A stretch of DNA of 64,000 nt from an uncultured Sulfuricurvum sp. Its GTDB lineage: Bacteria; Campylobacterota; Campylobacteria; Campylobacterales; Sulfurimonadaceae. Location of the stretch: NCBI GenBank assembly GCA_903844635.1, contig CAIMUF010000038.1, positions 62,001 to 126,000 on the forward strand, read 5' to 3'. Position numbers and translations under genes: made by a program. The notes under the pieces were generated by a model. That model was given only the letters and a program-made list of their open reading frames with translations, was not told the DNA's origin and ran no database searches. Positions 43,658 through 53,484 of the stretch are shown here, piece after piece. The stretch's first letter is position 1. Every line of letters starts with the position of its first letter.

Positions 43658-44635
43658 TCACAGTTTACAGCGAGGATTAATCGCCACATCCGTATGATTC
43701 ACAAAAAATTCAAGAGCATATGCTTCGAGCGCGCATCGACCAATCATAGCCGCATTATCCGAGCAATACTCTAATGGAGCTAACAACAAGTGTGCTTTAT
43801 AGGCAGTGAGCATCTGCTGTAGTTGTGAACGCAAATAGAGATTGGCGCTTGCACCGCCTACGATAGCAAAATGTACGGGTGGCTTGATTTTGAAATATTT
43901 TTTGAGCTTTTGGATCAAATGATCGGTGGCGGTTTTTTGAAATGCGGCGGCTATATCAGGGTATGATTCGACCGAAGCAGATTCAACTGCTAAACGAACT
44001 TGATTTTTAAGTCCTGAGTAACTAAAAGCAATCAACGGTGATTGCCATAGAGGGACGGTAAATGAAAGCTTAGAAGCATCACCGCATTGAGCTAGCTTTT
44101 CAATCACAGGTCCCCCTGGATAACCAAGCTTCATCATCTTTGCTACTTTATCGAAACTTTCTCCATAGCTATCATCCATAGTGGTTGCAACCGTTTCCAT
44201 CTGGGAGTACGATTTGACCTCAATGAGTTGCGTATGCCCCCCAGAAACCAACAACACAGTTAATGGCAAGATAGACTCTTTTTCAATAAAGAGAGAGTAG
44301 ATATGCCCCTTTAGGTGATTGATGGGCAGTATAGGGATATTAAGACTTATTGCGAGCGCTTTTGCCATCACAACACCCTCGATCAGTGTTACCCCTAATC
44401 CCGGTTCACTGGTTACGGCAATGGCTTTTAGTTCATTAAACCACGGTTCACATTCGGTTAAAATAGCCGGAAGAGCAATAGCATGAAGACGACTGGCTAA
44501 TTCAGGAACGACACCGCCGTATTGAGAATGTTCAAGTTCTTGGGATATTTTTTTATGATAGATGAGTTTTTTGGTTGCTATTTCTGTAATCGCGATTGAG
44601 CTATCGTCACACGAACTTTCGATACTCAAAATCAT
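43658..44635 (-). CDS. tsaD: TsaD, tRNA N6-threonylcarbamoyladenosine transferase subunit
   Basis: 325 residues from the ATG at 44635; an upstream ATG at 44665 adds ten residues but [13 protein letters not shown] is the family start and overlaps the neighbouring stop (ATGA). The metal motif NHLKGHIYS, the ATP region VSGGHTQLI and [10 protein letters not shown] are intact. With TsaB, TsaC and TsaE it adds t6A37 to ANN-decoding tRNAs. It is the last of cdsA-dxr-hydrolase-tsaD, all coupled by 4-bp overlaps. Confidence 0.96.
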   Translation of the reverse strand: MILSIESSCDDSSIAITEIATKKLIYHKKISQELEHSQYGGVVPELASRLHAIALPAILTECEPWFNELKAIAVTSEPGLGVTLIEGVVMAKALAISLNIPILPINHLKGHIYSLFIEKESILPLTVLLVSGGHTQLIEVKSYSQMETVATTMDDSYGESFDKVAKMMKLGYPGGPVIEKLAQCGDASKLSFTVPLWQSPLIAFSYSGLKNQVRLAVESASVESYPDIAAAFQKTATDHLIQKLKKYFKIKPPVHFAIVGGASANLYLRSQLQQMLTAYKAHLLLAPLEYCSDNAAMIGRCALEAYALEFFVNHTDVAINPRCKL

Positions 44636-45165
44636 TGCATCACCCACTCTTTTACCCACGGCCACTCTCCATAGCCTGAATCAGCATTGAGATGTCCAGC
44701 ATTGCTTATCACCTTCATCTCTATACCAAGCGCCTTTTGCAGCTCTAACGCCTCTTCTTGGTTCATGTAAGGGTCATTATCCGAGGTTACCAACATTGCT
44801 TCATTTGTATACAACGAATTCGGAGCTTCTAGGGGAAAAAAGCTTTTGAGAGTTTCAAGTTCACAGGTTAAACGGGGAGGCGCGACTAAAAGAAGTCGTT
44901 TTACGTGACTAATTTCACCCTCATTACACAGATGTAACCAAAGGCTGCAGCCAAGAGAGTGACATATGACGACCTCAGGCTGAAATTCATTTAAAAGGGC
45001 CTTTACCTGTTTCATCCATCTATTTTTACTCGGGAAATGAGGATTGTCTAAAAGGGGAAACGCAACGATTCCATAATCTTTGGCTATTTCACCTGCGAGC
45101 CATGCTTGCCAATGAGGATCATCGCTTCCTCCCCAACCGTGCAAGATAAGGGTTTTTTGTCTCAT
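44632..45165 (-). CDS. RBBP9/YdeN-family serine hydrolase
   Basis: 177 residues, a small α/β-hydrolase. [18 protein letters not shown] opens the fold; the nucleophile Ser is in CHSLGCSLW, Asp in SDNDPYM, and His in NAGHLN, so the triad is complete. Family members are short esterases of unknown natural substrate. It overlaps dxr and tsaD by 4 bp each, so it is made with cell-envelope and translation enzymes. Confidence 0.85.
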   Translation of the reverse strand: MRQKTLILHGWGGSDDPHWQAWLAGEIAKDYGIVAFPLLDNPHFPSKNRWMKQVKALLNEFQPEVVICHSLGCSLWLHLCNEGEISHVKRLLLVAPPRLTCELETLKSFFPLEAPNSLYTNEAMLVTSDNDPYMNQEEALELQKALGIEMKVISNAGHLNADSGYGEWPWVKEWVMQ

Positions 45166-46235
45166 GTGAGCTTCCTGACATACTGACGTACTTCATTGTT
45201 GAGATAAAAGATATCTTCAATGCTTTTTGGCTCTTGCTCAAAGTGTTTAAAAGCATCCATAACCCGTGTAGATATTTCCAAAAAGGAAATTTTTCCATCG
45301 ACAAACTGCTCGATTGCCACTTCATTAGCAGCATTGACGATCACCCCTCGTGCGGGATTTGCCAGTAACTCTTGTCGAATGTCCCAAATAGGATAGCGAT
45401 CACTCGTAATCTCTCGAAATTCCAAAGACCCTACTTCAAGCAAATTAACCGACTTCAGAATCTTTGCATCACTCTTCCCCATCAACGCATACGCAATGGG
45501 CAGCTGCATATTGGCATTTGCCAAATGTGCCGTAGTTGAGCCGTCTTGGTAGTCAATCAGGGCATGAATAATGGATTTTGTTTCAATAATCGCATCGTAT
45601 TCACCCTCACCAAACAACCAGCGAGCTTCTAAAAGCTCAAACATTTTGTTCATCATTGAGGCGCTGTCAATCGTAATTTTTTGCCCCATCGACCAATTGG
45701 GGTGATTGAGAGCATCTTTTAATGTCGCTTCTTGAATTTTCTCAATCGGCCAGTCTCTAAACGCACCGCCACTGGCAGTAATAAGCATGCGAGAGATGGG
45801 ACGAGCGGTTTGATTAAGATACCACAATCCAAAATGTTCACTGTCGATAGGGATAATACGGGAAGTATCCACGAATGCTCCGCCCACCACAAGCGATTCT
45901 TTATTCGCCAACGCGATACGCTTACCACATTCCAACGCTTTTAATGTCGGACGAAATCCTGCGAATCCAACAAGGGCATTGACGACAAAATCGGAGGCAG
46001 ATGACTCTATCGCCTCTAAAATCGCCTCTTCACCGGCATGGACATTGGGATGATTGACGCTGGCAATGTCTTGGGGATTTAAAACGACAATGCGTTTGGG
46101 AAAAAATTTTTGGATTTGTTGATTAAGGAGGGTAATATTTCGCCCAGCTACGAGGGTATCGACACTTAAACCAAAGCGCTCTGCAATAGCAAGAGCATTG
46201 ACACCGATAGAACCTGTAGATCCTAAAAGGATCAA
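45162..46235 (-). CDS. dxr: Dxr (IspC) 1-deoxy-D-xylulose 5-phosphate reductoisomerase
   Basis: 357 residues. The NADPH loop LLGSTGSIGVNAL, ALANKESLV, the metal motif IDSEH, the flexible loop TASGGAFRDWP and NHPNWSMGQKITIDSASM are typical. It makes MEP in the non-mevalonate isoprenoid pathway, giving quinone side chains and undecaprenyl carriers. It overlaps cdsA by 4 bp. The length is a little short at the C-terminus against E. coli (398). Confidence 0.97.
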   Translation of the reverse strand: MILLGSTGSIGVNALAIAERFGLSVDTLVAGRNITLLNQQIQKFFPKRIVVLNPQDIASVNHPNVHAGEEAILEAIESSASDFVVNALVGFAGFRPTLKALECGKRIALANKESLVVGGAFVDTSRIIPIDSEHFGLWYLNQTARPISRMLITASGGAFRDWPIEKIQEATLKDALNHPNWSMGQKITIDSASMMNKMFELLEARWLFGEGEYDAIIETKSIIHALIDYQDGSTTAHLANANMQLPIAYALMGKSDAKILKSVNLLEVGSLEFREITSDRYPIWDIRQELLANPARGVIVNAANEVAIEQFVDGKISFLEISTRVMDAFKHFEQEPKSIEDIFYLNNEVRQYVRKLT

Positions 46236-46993
46236 GCAAGTCCCCGTAAGAAAATAAGCATAACGATTGCTCCAAAAAGGTATCCATCAATACGATCGAG
46301 TATCCCGCCATGACCTGGAAGAATATTTCCACTGTCTTTTACACCTGCTTGGCGCTTTAAATAACTCTCAAATAAATCCCCAAAAACTGCAGCCATCGCC
46401 GTAAGCATCGAGATAAGAATGGCTTGAGTCATGTTTTCAACGATACTGATGCCGACAAAGAAACCAGCCACTGTGGCTACCACTATTCCGCCGTACACAC
46501 CTTCACGTGTTTTACTCGGACTTGAAATCGAAAACGGGGTGCGACCGATGCTTTTTCCTACGAAATAAGCACCAATGTCTGCCGAAGCGACAACAACAAC
46601 AAGCCATAATAACGCGCTAATTCCATATTCTTGGTACAAGCTTAGAACATAAAGCATTCCCGCCGTAGGGTATAAAAAGGGAAGAAAATTTCGAAAAGGG
46701 ATGTTTTGAGTATACGCCACAGCCCCTACAAATATCAGTCCCGAAATCACCAGTAAATCTTCACTGTAAGGATAGATGGATGCGATAATCCACAAAATTG
46801 CTGCATACGCATAAAGGGAATTATTGTTAATTCCAAAAAGACGTGTTGCTTCGTGAAATGCGAGCATATAAACTGCGCCTAAAACAAGCCATATAAGCCA
46901 AAAGTTGTTAATAAGTCCAATCGCGAGAACCCCTAGTCCTAAAAAAGTAGCGGTAATAATGCGTGTTTGTAGCGCATTTGAGGAAGGTTGCAT
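46232..46993 (-). CDS. cdsA: CdsA phosphatidate cytidylyltransferase
   Basis: 253 residues with about seven membrane helices. The signature KRQAGVKDSGNILPGHGG followed by LDRIDG is complete. It makes CDP-diacylglycerol for phospholipids. It leads a coupled run cdsA-dxr-hydrolase-tsaD on the minus strand. Confidence 0.96.
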   Translation of the reverse strand: MQPSSNALQTRIITATFLGLGVLAIGLINNFWLIWLVLGAVYMLAFHEATRLFGINNNSLYAYAAILWIIASIYPYSEDLLVISGLIFVGAVAYTQNIPFRNFLPFLYPTAGMLYVLSLYQEYGISALLWLVVVVASADIGAYFVGKSIGRTPFSISSPSKTREGVYGGIVVATVAGFFVGISIVENMTQAILISMLTAMAAVFGDLFESYLKRQAGVKDSGNILPGHGGILDRIDGYLFGAIVMLIFLRGLA

Positions 46994-47059
46994 CGGGTTT
47001 CCTGATGGAGGTGTTTAAATATCGCGATTATACCATTTTTAAATACGCTTTTTATAATT

Positions 47060-47365
47060 TTATACTTTAACATCTAAAATATGAAGCGATTTTACCGGCG
47101 GCTCTTCACTTTGAGGATGTTCTTCATCACTTGAACGACGTTCTTCTTGCTCAGCTTGTTCTTTCGTATGTTCACGATTAGGGTCAACACCTTTATTTTC
47201 TTCCGTAGGACGGACTTCTTGTACTTCTTTTTTTTGATCACGTGCGAGTGCTTGCGCTGCAATGGCTTGCAGTTCAAAACGATTTTGCACTGCACCTACT
47301 TCAGCGGCAATGCCTGACATTTGCTGATTCGCATAAATAACGCCACCAACAGGAGAAATTGCCAT
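47060..47365 (-). CDS. hypothetical protein with a charged C-terminal half
   Basis: 101 residues, no signal or membrane segment. The first 40 residues are helical and hydrophobic-polar (YANQQMSGIAAEVGAVQ, FELQAIAAQALARDQ). The rest is very rich in Glu, Arg and Lys, ending KSLHILDVKV. It lies between the NFACT gene (11 bp upstream) and cdsA in an order also known in other Campylobacterota. I do not recognise a family; a small cytoplasmic coiled-coil-like protein is the best description. Confidence 0.7.
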   Translation of the reverse strand: MAISPVGGVIYANQQMSGIAAEVGAVQNRFELQAIAAQALARDQKKEVQEVRPTEENKGVDPNREHTKEQAEQEERRSSDEEHPQSEEPPVKSLHILDVKV

Positions 47366-47376
47366 AAAAAAATCCT

Positions 47377-48702
47377 TTACCGCTTATCAATCACCAATGT
47401 TTTAAAGTTCGTATAGAGGACGTTTGCCCCCTCTTGAACCCGCACTTCTCTTCTTGGAGTATAATCGACCAAATACGATCCTTTTTCAAATACAGAAAAA
47501 TCGACACACAATTTTGCGGCAGCTTCCAAAATATTTCGAGGAAGTTCTTGTTTATCAGTAGTAATGATGACGTGGGCTGAAGGTCTGTCTTTTAGATGCA
47601 GCCAAACATCACGGGCACGGGCGTTACGCAGTAGTTCAATGTTTCCTCGCTCACTTTTTCCCAATGAAATTTTTATCCCCTCCACCCAAAACAATGCAAT
47701 AGACTCAGGCTGTTGGTTTTTTACTCCTCGTAGTTTTGCAGGAAACAGCATCGCAATTTCTTCAGGATGTAACGCTTCGTGTATCGTATGAAGAAACAGT
47801 TCCAGATGATGGATTTTTTCCTCAAGATTTTCACGTTCTTTGAAAAGTCCAAGTGCTTTTTGTTTGGCTTTTTTGGAACGTCTAAAAAACATTTCTGCCA
47901 TTCGAGCACCCGTGTGATACCCCTCTGATATCGCTATCGCTATCTCATCTCCATTAAAATCACTTAAAACTACCTCAGTTTCATACCCTTTAATGCGGTG
48001 AAGATTTGCCAATATCAGATGTCCCGCATGTTGTGAGTATGCCGATTCACTTAACAGATCCTCTTCATCAATGAGCCCCGATAAATGAGCACGAAGTTGT
48101 CCTAAACGCTTTTCGATGAGCGTACTTTTTTCTTTTTTTAATTTATTCAACTGTCCTTGCGCATACAGATCGTATGTATTTCGCAAAAAATCTTCTACGT
48201 TTTCCAAGGGATAAAATATAGGAGTGAAATCGGGACGCGGAGGATTAAGAAGAACCTCTCCGACTCGTACGCTTCGCACGGAGACATTTTCATCAATATG
48301 ACGCAATGCTTCTAAAACAATTTCCTCTTTATCGAGCAAGATAGCATTCGTATATTTTCCCGTAAATTCAAATTGCAATAAGGTGATTTCACTCTTATAT
48401 GACCCGCTTTGCGTCACTGCAATACGCACTATTTTATCATTATTATGAAGTGTGATGGATTGGATAATTGAGCGATTGAATCGTTTCGCAAGCAATACAT
48501 CAAAAGGAGCCTGATACACTTTTGAGCGTTTTGAATTAGATGAAATAAAAATAGTTGCGTTATCGCGTCGCATATCAAATGTCCACACCGAATCTCGATC
48601 AAATTCAAGGCTTACCTGGGTGTCACTTACACGATATGCCCGCTCTATTTGTTTAAATTTCTGCATCGTTTCAACGATTTGTTGCAAATGTGAATGTTTC
48701 AT
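47377..48702 (-). CDS. NFACT-family (RqcH/fibronectin-binding-like) protein
   Basis: 441 residues, shorter than Bacillus RqcH (about 570). The N-terminal part starts at about 20 ([14 protein letters not shown]), a coiled coil spans about 185-215 and 290-320, and the C-terminal NFACT-R domain carries [18 protein letters not shown]. RqcH binds stalled 50S-peptidyl-tRNA complexes and adds alanine tails; an RQC role is inferred from the family. The shortened N-domain may lack some functions. It is divergent from the chemoreceptor at 48783. Confidence 0.85.
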   Translation of the reverse strand: MKHSHLQQIVETMQKFKQIERAYRVSDTQVSLEFDRDSVWTFDMRRDNATIFISSNSKRSKVYQAPFDVLLAKRFNRSIIQSITLHNNDKIVRIAVTQSGSYKSEITLLQFEFTGKYTNAILLDKEEIVLEALRHIDENVSVRSVRVGEVLLNPPRPDFTPIFYPLENVEDFLRNTYDLYAQGQLNKLKKEKSTLIEKRLGQLRAHLSGLIDEEDLLSESAYSQHAGHLILANLHRIKGYETEVVLSDFNGDEIAIAISEGYHTGARMAEMFFRRSKKAKQKALGLFKERENLEEKIHHLELFLHTIHEALHPEEIAMLFPAKLRGVKNQQPESIALFWVEGIKISLGKSERGNIELLRNARARDVWLHLKDRPSAHVIITTDKQELPRNILEAAAKLCVDFSVFEKGSYLVDYTPRREVRVQEGANVLYTNFKTLVIDKR

Positions 48703-48782
48703 ATGGATTATATTTCCTTATTTCAGAAGCGCTTTATCAAAAAAGAATTAGAATAGATGAACCAAACAAAAGGCGGGTTCAC

Positions 48783-50360
48783 GTGAGTCTCTTTACAACA
48801 ATTAAATCAAAGTTTATTTTTAATCTCGTAGCCGCTGTGGGCGCAGTGTTATTTAGCGTCATTGTAGCATATTTCATCGCCACCTCCTCCATCAAAGAGA
48901 TTATGACAAGCGACCTCAATACGGTGGCCAATGCACTGGAAAAAAATATCAATTACATCGCTTTGATCAAACCGGATGCGTATAAGGATGAATCATTTAA
49001 AAATGACATTAAAAGTATTAAAATCGGCAACAGTGGATACGTCTATTTTATCAATGCCAACGGTGTTATGACCATCCATCCAAAACCCGAAGATGAGGGG
49101 AAGAACAAAGCAGGGCACGACTATATCGACCACATACGCGCCGATAAAGCAGGAGGGATTTACGAATACGTTTCTGCTACCACAGGTCAACACAAAATCG
49201 CGGCGTATCGCTATATCAAAGAATGGGATATGTGGGTTATTCCAGGAATCAACAAAGCCGATTATTTTGACGCGCTTCAAATGAGCTTCTTAAAATGGTT
49301 TGCTTTCCTAGGAAGCGTTTTGGTGAGTATTTTAATCGCGATTAACTACATTACAGGAACCAGCATTATCCGTCCTATTGAAGAACTTGATAAAGTTTCC
49401 TCTGATTTGGCTCATGGAAACGGAGATTTAACGAAACGTCTCCCCATTCTAAATGCAAATGATGAAATCGGGGTTGCAAGCTCTTACCTCAATGCCTTCA
49501 TTGATAAAATTCAACTCACCATTAACGACACCAAGCAAATCACCTCTTCCGCTGTTGGGTCTACGGCAACACTCAACACCGCCGCAACCAACTTGGCGCA
49601 ACAATCTCAAAAAACCAATACCATTGCACAAAACACAAGCTCAACAGCTTCTGAGATTCATCATTCTATTGAACAAAGTGTCTCTACGGCACGCAATTCT
49701 CTTGAAAACAATCAAAACAGTGCTCAGGAACTCGAAGAGGTTCGCTCCATTGCTCACGACATTACCCGCGAGATTCACAATACAACCCAAATGAATAACG
49801 ATTTAGAAGAGCGCTTCACACAACTCACACAAGAAGCTTCCAGCGTCAATGGAGTCCTTAGCATCATTTCAGATATCGCCGATCAAACCAATCTACTCGC
49901 GCTCAATGCTGCAATCGAAGCTGCACGCGCGGGCGAACACGGGCGCGGGTTTGCGGTAGTTGCCGATGAAGTACGAAAGCTCGCAGAACGAACGCAAAAA
50001 AGCCTCACCGAAATCAATGCCATCATCTCAGTAGTCATTCAATCTATTTCCGATTCATCTGACATGATGAGTACAAATAGCGAAAACATTGAACGACTCG
50101 CCGAAAAAAGTTCCGAAATTGATATAAAAATCGATTCTACGTCTAAAGTTTTGCATAACAATGTTAATACCAGTCGTCAAAGTGTCGAAGACTCGGAAGT
50201 TATGGCAAATAAAATCAATGAAATCATTGCAAAGGTTTCTGAAATGTCAAATCTCTCTCAAAAAAATCAAGATGACATTAAACAAATTTCTCACATTGCA
50301 GGCGAACTGTATGGAGCTGCAACCGATCTCAATGCCAAGCTCGGACAGTTTAAGTCCTAA
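48783..50360 (+). CDS. Cache-domain chemoreceptor (MCP)
   Basis: 525 residues from a GTG at 48783, which has AAAGGCGG before it and starts directly at the cytoplasmic residues of the first helix; an ATG 93 bp upstream overlaps the divergent NFACT gene. Membrane helices at about 13-35 and 190-212 flank a small Cache domain with [21 protein letters not shown] and a full MCP hairpin with [20 protein letters not shown] follow. It should report small periplasmic ligands to CheA. There is no CheR-docking pentapeptide at the C-terminus (ends LGQFKS). Confidence 0.93.
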   Translation: MSLFTTIKSKFIFNLVAAVGAVLFSVIVAYFIATSSIKEIMTSDLNTVANALEKNINYIALIKPDAYKDESFKNDIKSIKIGNSGYVYFINANGVMTIHPKPEDEGKNKAGHDYIDHIRADKAGGIYEYVSATTGQHKIAAYRYIKEWDMWVIPGINKADYFDALQMSFLKWFAFLGSVLVSILIAINYITGTSIIRPIEELDKVSSDLAHGNGDLTKRLPILNANDEIGVASSYLNAFIDKIQLTINDTKQITSSAVGSTATLNTAATNLAQQSQKTNTIAQNTSSTASEIHHSIEQSVSTARNSLENNQNSAQELEEVRSIAHDITREIHNTTQMNNDLEERFTQLTQEASSVNGVLSIISDIADQTNLLALNAAIEAARAGEHGRGFAVVADEVRKLAERTQKSLTEINAIISVVIQSISDSSDMMSTNSENIERLAEKSSEIDIKIDSTSKVLHNNVNTSRQSVEDSEVMANKINEIIAKVSEMSNLSQKNQDDIKQISHIAGELYGAATDLNAKLGQFKS

Positions 50361-50371
50361 GCTCATTTTGC

Positions 50372-50377
50372 TATAAT
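50372..50377 (+). promoter_or_regulatory. -10 box of the TonB-receptor locus
   Basis: TTTTGCTATAAT is a perfect extended -10 box just after the MCP stop. A TCCGCC...GGCGGA inverted repeat at 50377-50400 covers the expected start site and could be an operator or a 5' hairpin. It predicts a leader of about 240 nt before the TonB-receptor ATG. Confidence 0.6.
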
Positions 50378-50410
50378 CCGCCCAATAAATAAAAGGCGGA
50401 TCAAACTATC

Positions 50411-50575
50411 ATGCAGGCACCTCGCGGATTTGGTAAGAACTATTTTTCTCTGACTGCCATCCAAGCGTATGCCTCTGAAGTTCGTCTTCTTCAAAACATT
50501 ACCCGTATTGAGCTCGTCGCTCCTGTTTGTCCTATCTACATCTACTCTGCTATTTCTCCGCCGCCTATCGATTAA
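50411..50575 (+). CDS. 54-residue leader ORF before the TonB receptor
   Basis: ATG to TAA, 54 codons, with AAGGCGG 11 bp before the ATG. It starts MQAPRGFGKNYFSL and ends IYIYSAISPPPID, with the stop 49 bp before the receptor start. It has no signal peptide or membrane helix. The position between a strong promoter and a receptor gene, and a three-proline stretch two codons before the stop, fit a regulatory leader peptide that stalls ribosomes. It could also be a small protein, or chance. I do not recognise it. Confidence 0.4.
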   Translation: MQAPRGFGKNYFSLTAIQAYASEVRLLQNITRIELVAPVCPIYIYSAISPPPID

Positions 50576-50624
50576 TTTTACTTTTTCGTCAAAACAAAAA
50601 TTATTATCATCGTTAAGGATATTT

Positions 50625-52445
50625 ATGTTCAAACACACACTTTCTATCGTTGCTTCTGCGACACTTGTTGCCTCGTTGGGGGCTAAAGATTTAATACTCG
50701 ATCCCATCGTCGTCAGTGCCACTAAAACCGAACAAACAGTGAAAAACACCACCTCTGATGTACAAATCATTACACACGAAGAACTTGAGGAAAAACATAT
50801 TACCTCGGTACTGGACGCGTTGCGCTTCACTACCAATATAGCTGTAACTCAAAATGGTGGAATAGGGCAAGGAAGCTCTTTTTTCCAACGAGGATTTAGC
50901 TCTGAAAATACCGTCATCATGATTGATGGTATCCGCTACAATGACCCTTCTACAACTAAAGGACAAGGGCAATTTGAACATTTAATGGTTAATAATATTG
51001 AGCGCATTGAAATTATCAATGGTGCACAAAGTGGCATATGGGGTGCAAACGCGGTGGCAGGTATTATCAATATTATTACCAAAAAAGCAACTGAAAAACT
51101 TAGTATTGGAGTAAATCTCGAAGATGGCAGTTATGCCACTAGCAAAATCGCGGCAGATGTTTCTCAAAAAATCGGAGCATTATCGTATTATCTCGGTGTC
51201 AATCAACTCAAAAGCAACAGTTTTTCAGCTCTAACTCCCAAAGGGCAAAATCCTAATAATTATGAAGCAGACAGCTATACAAATCAAACCGTCAATGCAA
51301 AAATCGGCTACGAACTCACTCCATCAGATAGCATTGAAGGACGATTTACTTTTATTAATGCAAATGGTCAATATGATGGCTACGATCCACTAACTTATCT
51401 CCCAGCACCTAACTCAGAAGGTTACGAAGCCAAACAAATTAACCGACTAGGAAACATCAGCTATAACCATAAATTAAACGCGAACGATTCCATCACTGCC
51501 ACTTATGCTGTATCCACTTTTGATAGACACTACCCAAAAGATGCTCTTGCTTATAACGGAACCAATAAAGAATTAACCCTTCAAGGCTCGTACCACTACA
51601 CCAACAATTCGTTTATCGTTGCTGGTGTCAATACGCTGAATTCCAAAGACACTATCATTGCAAAAGAGCTTGATTCAAAAGGAATATTCCTTACCAACAT
51701 AAACAGCTTAGATAGCCTTATTCTCACAGAGTCCATTCGCCACGACGCTTATGATTCATTCAACAATAAAACAACGGGCAAAATCGGAGCCAAATACTTT
51801 TTTACCAATGATATTACTCTAAGTTCAAATTATGGAACCGCCTATCGTACACCATCACTGGATGAACTCAATAGCCCATGGGGAGGAAATCCAAATCTTC
51901 AAGCGGAAACGACCAAAAGTTTTGATGCAACTGTCTCATTGAAACACTTAACTCTTACGTATTACAATAATCTTGTCGATAATCTCATCCAATATGTTTA
52001 TGATCCACTCACATGGAGCGGTATCAATACCCAAGTAAGTGGAAAATCGCGACTAAAAGGATATGAAGTTCGTTATAACAATACGATTGCAGACATTCTC
52101 GACATTGGAGTATCGTACAACAAACTTTCTGCCAAAAATCAAGCGGGAGACTATCTCCAAAGACGCCCTTTCCAGAGTACATTAGTTTCTGCGACCTACT
52201 ATCCAATGCCTAAATTTTCACTGGGAACTACGGCAAATTATGTAGGAACACGCTATGATGATCTCGCACAAACGAACCAAACAGGACGTTATACCCTTTG
52301 CAGTGCCGCAGCAAATTACGATATAACTGAAAATATTACTCTTTATCTCAAAGGGGACAATTTGACCGATAAACTTTACCAAGAAGTAAATGGCTATGGA
52401 ACCGCCGGACGCAGTGCTTATGTTGGATTAAACGCTCGATTCTAA
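50625..52445 (+). CDS. TonB-dependent outer-membrane receptor (BtuB-like)
   Basis: 606 residues from the ATG at 50625, which has AAGGAT before it and begins a signal peptide (MFKHTLSIVASATLVASLGA). The TonB box is near LDPIVVSATKTE, the plug follows (LDALRFTTNI, GSSFFQRGFSSENTVIMIDG, ANAVAGIINIITKK), and the barrel ends in a C-terminal Phe (GLNARF). The size and the plug resemble BtuB and the colicin-I-type small receptors. A vitamin B12 or other corrinoid substrate is suggested by the Cys-rich gene two places downstream. An AT-rich stretch before the ribosome site (AATTATTATCATCGTTAA) partly resembles a Fur site. Confidence 0.88.
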   Translation: MFKHTLSIVASATLVASLGAKDLILDPIVVSATKTEQTVKNTTSDVQIITHEELEEKHITSVLDALRFTTNIAVTQNGGIGQGSSFFQRGFSSENTVIMIDGIRYNDPSTTKGQGQFEHLMVNNIERIEIINGAQSGIWGANAVAGIINIITKKATEKLSIGVNLEDGSYATSKIAADVSQKIGALSYYLGVNQLKSNSFSALTPKGQNPNNYEADSYTNQTVNAKIGYELTPSDSIEGRFTFINANGQYDGYDPLTYLPAPNSEGYEAKQINRLGNISYNHKLNANDSITATYAVSTFDRHYPKDALAYNGTNKELTLQGSYHYTNNSFIVAGVNTLNSKDTIIAKELDSKGIFLTNINSLDSLILTESIRHDAYDSFNNKTTGKIGAKYFFTNDITLSSNYGTAYRTPSLDELNSPWGGNPNLQAETTKSFDATVSLKHLTLTYYNNLVDNLIQYVYDPLTWSGINTQVSGKSRLKGYEVRYNNTIADILDIGVSYNKLSAKNQAGDYLQRRPFQSTLVSATYYPMPKFSLGTTANYVGTRYDDLAQTNQTGRYTLCSAAANYDITENITLYLKGDNLTDKLYQEVNGYGTAGRSAYVGLNARF

Positions 52446-53005
52446 TGAAACTCCTATTCCACCCCTACCTACGCTATAAATTTTTCAACTCGCTCTTTAC
52501 TGGGGCGGTTGGCGGATCGGTGTTTACTGTTTATGGATCACTCAATCCCAGTACCTTTTCTATCGGCGGGATACTTCTTGCGCTTGGACTGATGGGGATG
52601 GCGTATTTTTATCACTATTTTATGAAACTAGAGCATTTCTTTCGCTTTTCACTCGCGGCAGAAGTCATTATGTTAGTTATGATCATTTATTTTTTAGCTT
52701 TTCCAGCTCAAATACTTACAGCGCTGATCGTCTATGGAGCCTATCAGCTATCCTTTATGTTTGGGGGTTATTTGGTTCGGGCTGAGACACATTTTGCTAA
52801 ACATGCACGTATTATGGGATGGATTGATGTGGTCAAACAGCAAGGTTATCTTGCGGGGCTGTTGCTGTCCTATGGATTTTATAAAAGTCTTGAATTTTAC
52901 GGTATCACTCAAGCCATGACGCAAGTGTATTGGCTTCATCTCTTTTTGTTACCGCTTGAAATTGTTATTATCGTGTTACTGCGAAGAGGATTTAGATCCC
53001 TATGA
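52445..53005 (+). CDS. membrane protein of the TonB-receptor locus
   Basis: 186 residues with about five or six membrane helices (FTGAVGGSVFTVYG, GILLALGLMGMAYFYHYF, AAEVIMLVMIIYFLAF, ILTALIVYGAYQLSF, LAGLLLSYGFY, LFLLPLEIVIIVLL). It has no ATPase or permease signature that I recognise. It overlaps the TonB receptor stop by one base (TAATG) and the next gene by 4 bp, so the three are one unit. A permease-like or metabolic membrane partner for the imported compound is inferred. Confidence 0.7.
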   Translation: MKLLFHPYLRYKFFNSLFTGAVGGSVFTVYGSLNPSTFSIGGILLALGLMGMAYFYHYFMKLEHFFRFSLAAEVIMLVMIIYFLAFPAQILTALIVYGAYQLSFMFGGYLVRAETHFAKHARIMGWIDVVKQQGYLAGLLLSYGFYKSLEFYGITQAMTQVYWLHLFLLPLEIVIIVLLRRGFRSL

Positions 53006-53421
53006 CCTACCAAGAATGGTTTAATGCTCACGCATCCAAACACGCTGTTATAATGGAAAAGCTTACTGCCTTAAGTGAGTCAGAGGTGATTGAGTATTTT
53101 CGTTTTGAAAACATGGTGATCAATGAACCGAATTTTTGTCTTTTGTACACTGATAATAAAAAGTGCCATGAGACAGAACATCTCAACTGCTACTGGTGTG
53201 CGTGTCCACATTTTCGTTTTAACGACAAAGGGTTTTCAACGCAAGAGGGGAAAATACTTTACAGCACCTGCTCTATCGACTGCAAAGAGGGTAAACGCTT
53301 TATCAGTGACACCGCTATCCATCAAGACTGCACAAGCTGTTTGATTCCCCACCAAGAAAAAATTCTAAAAAAAGATTTTAATCGCAATTGGCGCATAACC
53401 ATGGAAAAAGCACCCTGCTAA
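53002..53421 (+). CDS. Cys-rich small-domain protein (cobalamin-associated type)
   Basis: 139 residues with eleven Cys: NFCLLY, KKCHETEHLNCYWCACPHF, STCSIDCKEG, HQDCTSCLIPH and the terminal APC. The pattern of NCYWCACPHF and DCTSCLIPH closely resembles the cysteine-rich small domain (PF04071) found beside cobalamin biosynthesis genes in archaea and clostridia. A metal or Fe-S site is likely. It has no signal peptide. It overlaps the membrane protein gene by 4 bp. A role in corrinoid handling is inferred from the family and the BtuB-like receptor. Confidence 0.65.
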   Translation: MTYQEWFNAHASKHAVIMEKLTALSESEVIEYFRFENMVINEPNFCLLYTDNKKCHETEHLNCYWCACPHFRFNDKGFSTQEGKILYSTCSIDCKEGKRFISDTAIHQDCTSCLIPHQEKILKKDFNRNWRITMEKAPC

Positions 53422-53484
53422 ATTTTAACTGATGGTATGCATTAAAACTACGTTTTCGAGAATTTCAAAATGCTTTAACGCGTA

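Noticed and set aside
48690-48782. N-terminal extension of the Cache receptor from the ATG at 48690
   Set aside because: It would overlap the divergent NFACT gene, adds residues unlike a receptor start, and the GTG at 48783 has a ribosome site.
50384-50624. Cobalamin riboswitch before the BtuB-like receptor
   Set aside because: I looked for the B12-box-type conserved segment and for a matching closing helix and found neither.
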